7,767 bases of DNA from CAYPZL01 sp964415045 (GTDB lineage Bacteria; Planctomycetota; Phycisphaerae; Sedimentisphaerales; Anaerobacaceae). This document shows, piece by piece, positions 6,755-7,767 of the stretch. Under the pieces are notes generated by a model. The model was not told the origin of the DNA and did not search any database. It was given only the letters and a program-made list of their open reading frames with translations. The DNA lies in assembly GCA_964415045.1 (NCBI GenBank), contig CAYPZL010000230.1:1-7767 (forward strand), in the 5' to 3' direction. Both the position numbers and the translations under genes were made by a program. How positions within the stretch are numbered: the stretch's first letter is position 1; each line of letters starts with the position of its first letter.

Positions 6755-6850
6755 GTGAGATTGCATCATGATGTCGACACCTGCGTCAAACAAGGTGAGT
6801 TGCATTGTGTGAAAGCGGCGTTTGCATTGGAAAGGCAGTGTGCGTGGTCG
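6755..6850. other. Spacer after the MttB-like stump, with short repeats
   Basis: These 96 nt lie between the stump and the CYTH gene. They contain a perfect 10-bp palindrome CATCATGATG (6764-6773) and a direct repeat of TTGCATTG (6800-6807 and 6822-6829, 22-bp period). A third TTGCAT lies at 6761-6766. The frame of the CYTH gene is open through this spacer, but the encoded residues do not resemble the start of CYTH proteins. No strong promoter pair is visible. Confidence 0.35.
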
Positions 6851-7363
6851 ATGAATCGAAACGTTGAAATCAAGGCAAAGGTGGACGACCTTGCGGCCGT
6901 GCGCGCCGAGGCCCAGCGTCTGGCGGACGAAGGCTTCGTTATCTTGAAGCAGGAGGACACGTTCTTCCAGTGCGAGCGCGGTCGGCTCAAGCTCCGTCGG
7001 CTGGAGGAGTCGGCGGAGGCTGAGCTGATCTACTACGAGCGGCCGGATGCGGCCGGTCCCAGAGAGAGTCGCTACCTCGTGCACCGCACGTCGGCCCCGC
7101 ACGGCCTGTGCGCCGCGTTGTCGGCGGCGCTCGGTGTCGTCGGCGTCGTGCGCAAGCGGCGAACGCTCTATCTCATCGGCCCGACGCGCGTCCACCTCGA
7201 TGAGGTCGAAGGGCTCGGCGATTACGTCGAGCTGGAGGTGGTATTGCAGCCGGACCAGGACGTCTCCGACGGTGTCGCCACCGCCGAGGACCTCATGCAG
7301 AAACTCGGGATCAGGCCGACCCAGCTCATCGAGAAAGCCTACATCGATCTGCTTGATGTCTGA
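6851..7363 (+). CDS. CYTH domain protein (class IV adenylate cyclase / thiamine-triphosphatase-like)
   Basis: A 170-residue cytosolic protein of the CYTH fold, a beta-tunnel that binds triphosphate compounds and divalent metals. Visible elements in order are NVEIK (4-8, the ExExK-type motif with Asn in place of the first Glu); QEDTFF (34-39); GRLKLR (44-49); LIYYERPD (59-66); RYL (R74); VVRKRRTLY (99-107); VHLDEVEGLGDYVELEVV (114-131, with acidic D117, E118, E127 and E129); and IEKAYIDLL near the C-terminus. The length fits single-domain bacterial members. The reaction cannot be fixed: known members make cyclic AMP or hydrolyse thiamine triphosphate or tripolyphosphate. The start at 6851 is chosen because MNRNVEIKAK matches the family N-terminus; an upstream extension to 6755 is possible but unlikely. 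The ribosome site is poor (AAAGG 15 nt away). Confidence 0.85.
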   Translation: MNRNVEIKAKVDDLAAVRAEAQRLADEGFVILKQEDTFFQCERGRLKLRRLEESAEAELIYYERPDAAGPRESRYLVHRTSAPHGLCAALSAALGVVGVVRKRRTLYLIGPTRVHLDEVEGLGDYVELEVVLQPDQDVSDGVATAEDLMQKLGIRPTQLIEKAYIDLLDV

Positions 7364-7380
7364 TCGCCGCCGGTCCGGGC

Positions 7381-7737
7381 CTACGAGCGCGAGCCGAAGT
7401 AGAAGCTGATCGTGCAGGTCAGACCGAGTCCCAGATGCGGCCGGTCGCGGTAGAGGCCCATCAGAAGAAGGGCCGCCAGGGCGATTGTCGCTCCCAGAAC
7501 GATTGTCCCTTTGCGGTGGTTGACAAAGCCGGCGACGGAAGGAGCGAGATTGACGGTGAAAAGACGGGCGAAGAAGTACCCGCCCACCAGGCCGGCCAGT
7601 ATCAGAATCCACGCAGAGCCGGCGGTCGCAAGCGTGGCGACGGCGCGAACGCTTCCCCGGGGAAGGTCCAGCGGTTCCCCGGACGGCGCGGGTGTCGATG
7701 GGAACGAAGCCCGCCCTGTACTACTAACCTCAAACAT
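7381..7737 (-). CDS. Small hypothetical membrane protein
   Basis: I do not recognise this 118-residue protein. Its N-terminal 30 residues are Ser/Pro-rich and polar. Hydrophobic stretches follow at about 38-60 (SAWILILAGLVGGYFFARLF region), 77-96 (GTIVLGATIALAALLLMGLY) and 101-115 (short, LGLGLTCTISFYFG), consistent with two or three membrane helices. The basic NHRKG and YRDRP loops lie between them. The hydrophobic pattern supports this frame over the overlapping plus-strand frames, which give low-complexity Arg/Pro-rich products. ATG 7737 has no clear ribosome site, and the frame stays open to the window edge, so the true start may lie outside. It ends 17 nt from the convergent CYTH stop codon. 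Confidence 0.6.
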   Translation of the reverse strand: MFEVSSTGRASFPSTPAPSGEPLDLPRGSVRAVATLATAGSAWILILAGLVGGYFFARLFTVNLAPSVAGFVNHRKGTIVLGATIALAALLLMGLYRDRPHLGLGLTCTISFYFGSRS

Positions 7738-7747
7738 CGTTAAGTTT

Positions 7748-7753
7748 TTGACA
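7748..7753 (+). promoter_or_regulatory. Perfect -35-like hexamer at the right edge
   Basis: TTGACA is an exact sigma-70 -35 consensus on the plus strand, preceded by a T-run. The -10 partner would fall just beyond the window, so this can only be flagged as a possible promoter for a rightward gene outside it. Confidence 0.2.
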
Positions 7754-7767
7754 AAGATTCGACGTAA

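Noticed and set aside
6740..7612. A 290-codon minus-strand frame opposite the CYTH gene
   Set aside because: It is an Arg/Asp/Pro-rich antisense shadow. The CYTH reading on the plus strand has clear family motifs.
7435..7743. A plus-strand 102-residue frame at the right edge
   Set aside because: It is a charged, low-complexity product opposite a minus-strand frame with a clear membrane-helix pattern.

Overview
The window looks like a piece of a GC-rich bacterial chromosome. The best guess for its source is a planctomycete, perhaps a Phycisphaerae-type lineage. That guess rests on the large secreted protein at the left edge, which combines LamG-like jelly-roll domains with repeated fibronectin-like modules carrying 'YYWR(I/V)DE', an architecture common in that phylum. 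It is an inference from protein style, not from a marker gene.

Layout, left to right. (1) Positions 1-1984, minus strand: the first 661 residues of a secreted LamG-type protein whose C-terminus lies outside the window. (2) Positions 1985-2478: a divergent intergenic region of about 490 bp with no convincing gene. It holds two abutting perfect inverted repeats and two smaller hairpins nearer tdh. (3) Positions 2479-5394, plus strand: tdh and kbl, the two-enzyme route from L-threonine to glycine plus acetyl-CoA, followed after 42 nt by a small CDP-alcohol phosphatidyltransferase that is probably co-transcribed. (4) Positions 5572-6663, plus strand: a DUF3326 protein of unknown function. (5) Positions 6623-6754, plus strand: a 43-residue ORF overlapping the DUF3326 end. 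It has a good ribosome binding site and matches only the N-terminus of trimethylamine-methyltransferase (MttB) family proteins. I read it as the stump of a truncated or rearranged gene. (6) Positions 6851-7363, plus strand: a CYTH-domain protein. (7) Positions 7381-7737, minus strand: a small membrane protein of unknown function, converging on the CYTH gene with 17 nt between the stop codons.

The clearest metabolic unit is tdh-kbl. TDH makes unstable 2-amino-3-ketobutyrate and KBL cleaves it with CoA, and both proteins keep all the catalytic residues I could check. The phosphatidyltransferase has a complete active-site signature, but its alcohol substrate cannot be read from sequence. The DUF3326/MttB-stump pair is the most unusual part: an apparent former two-gene operon in which the second gene has lost almost everything but its start. 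I saw no RNA gene, CRISPR array, insertion sequence or phage gene, and no evidence of a wholly new multi-gene system.
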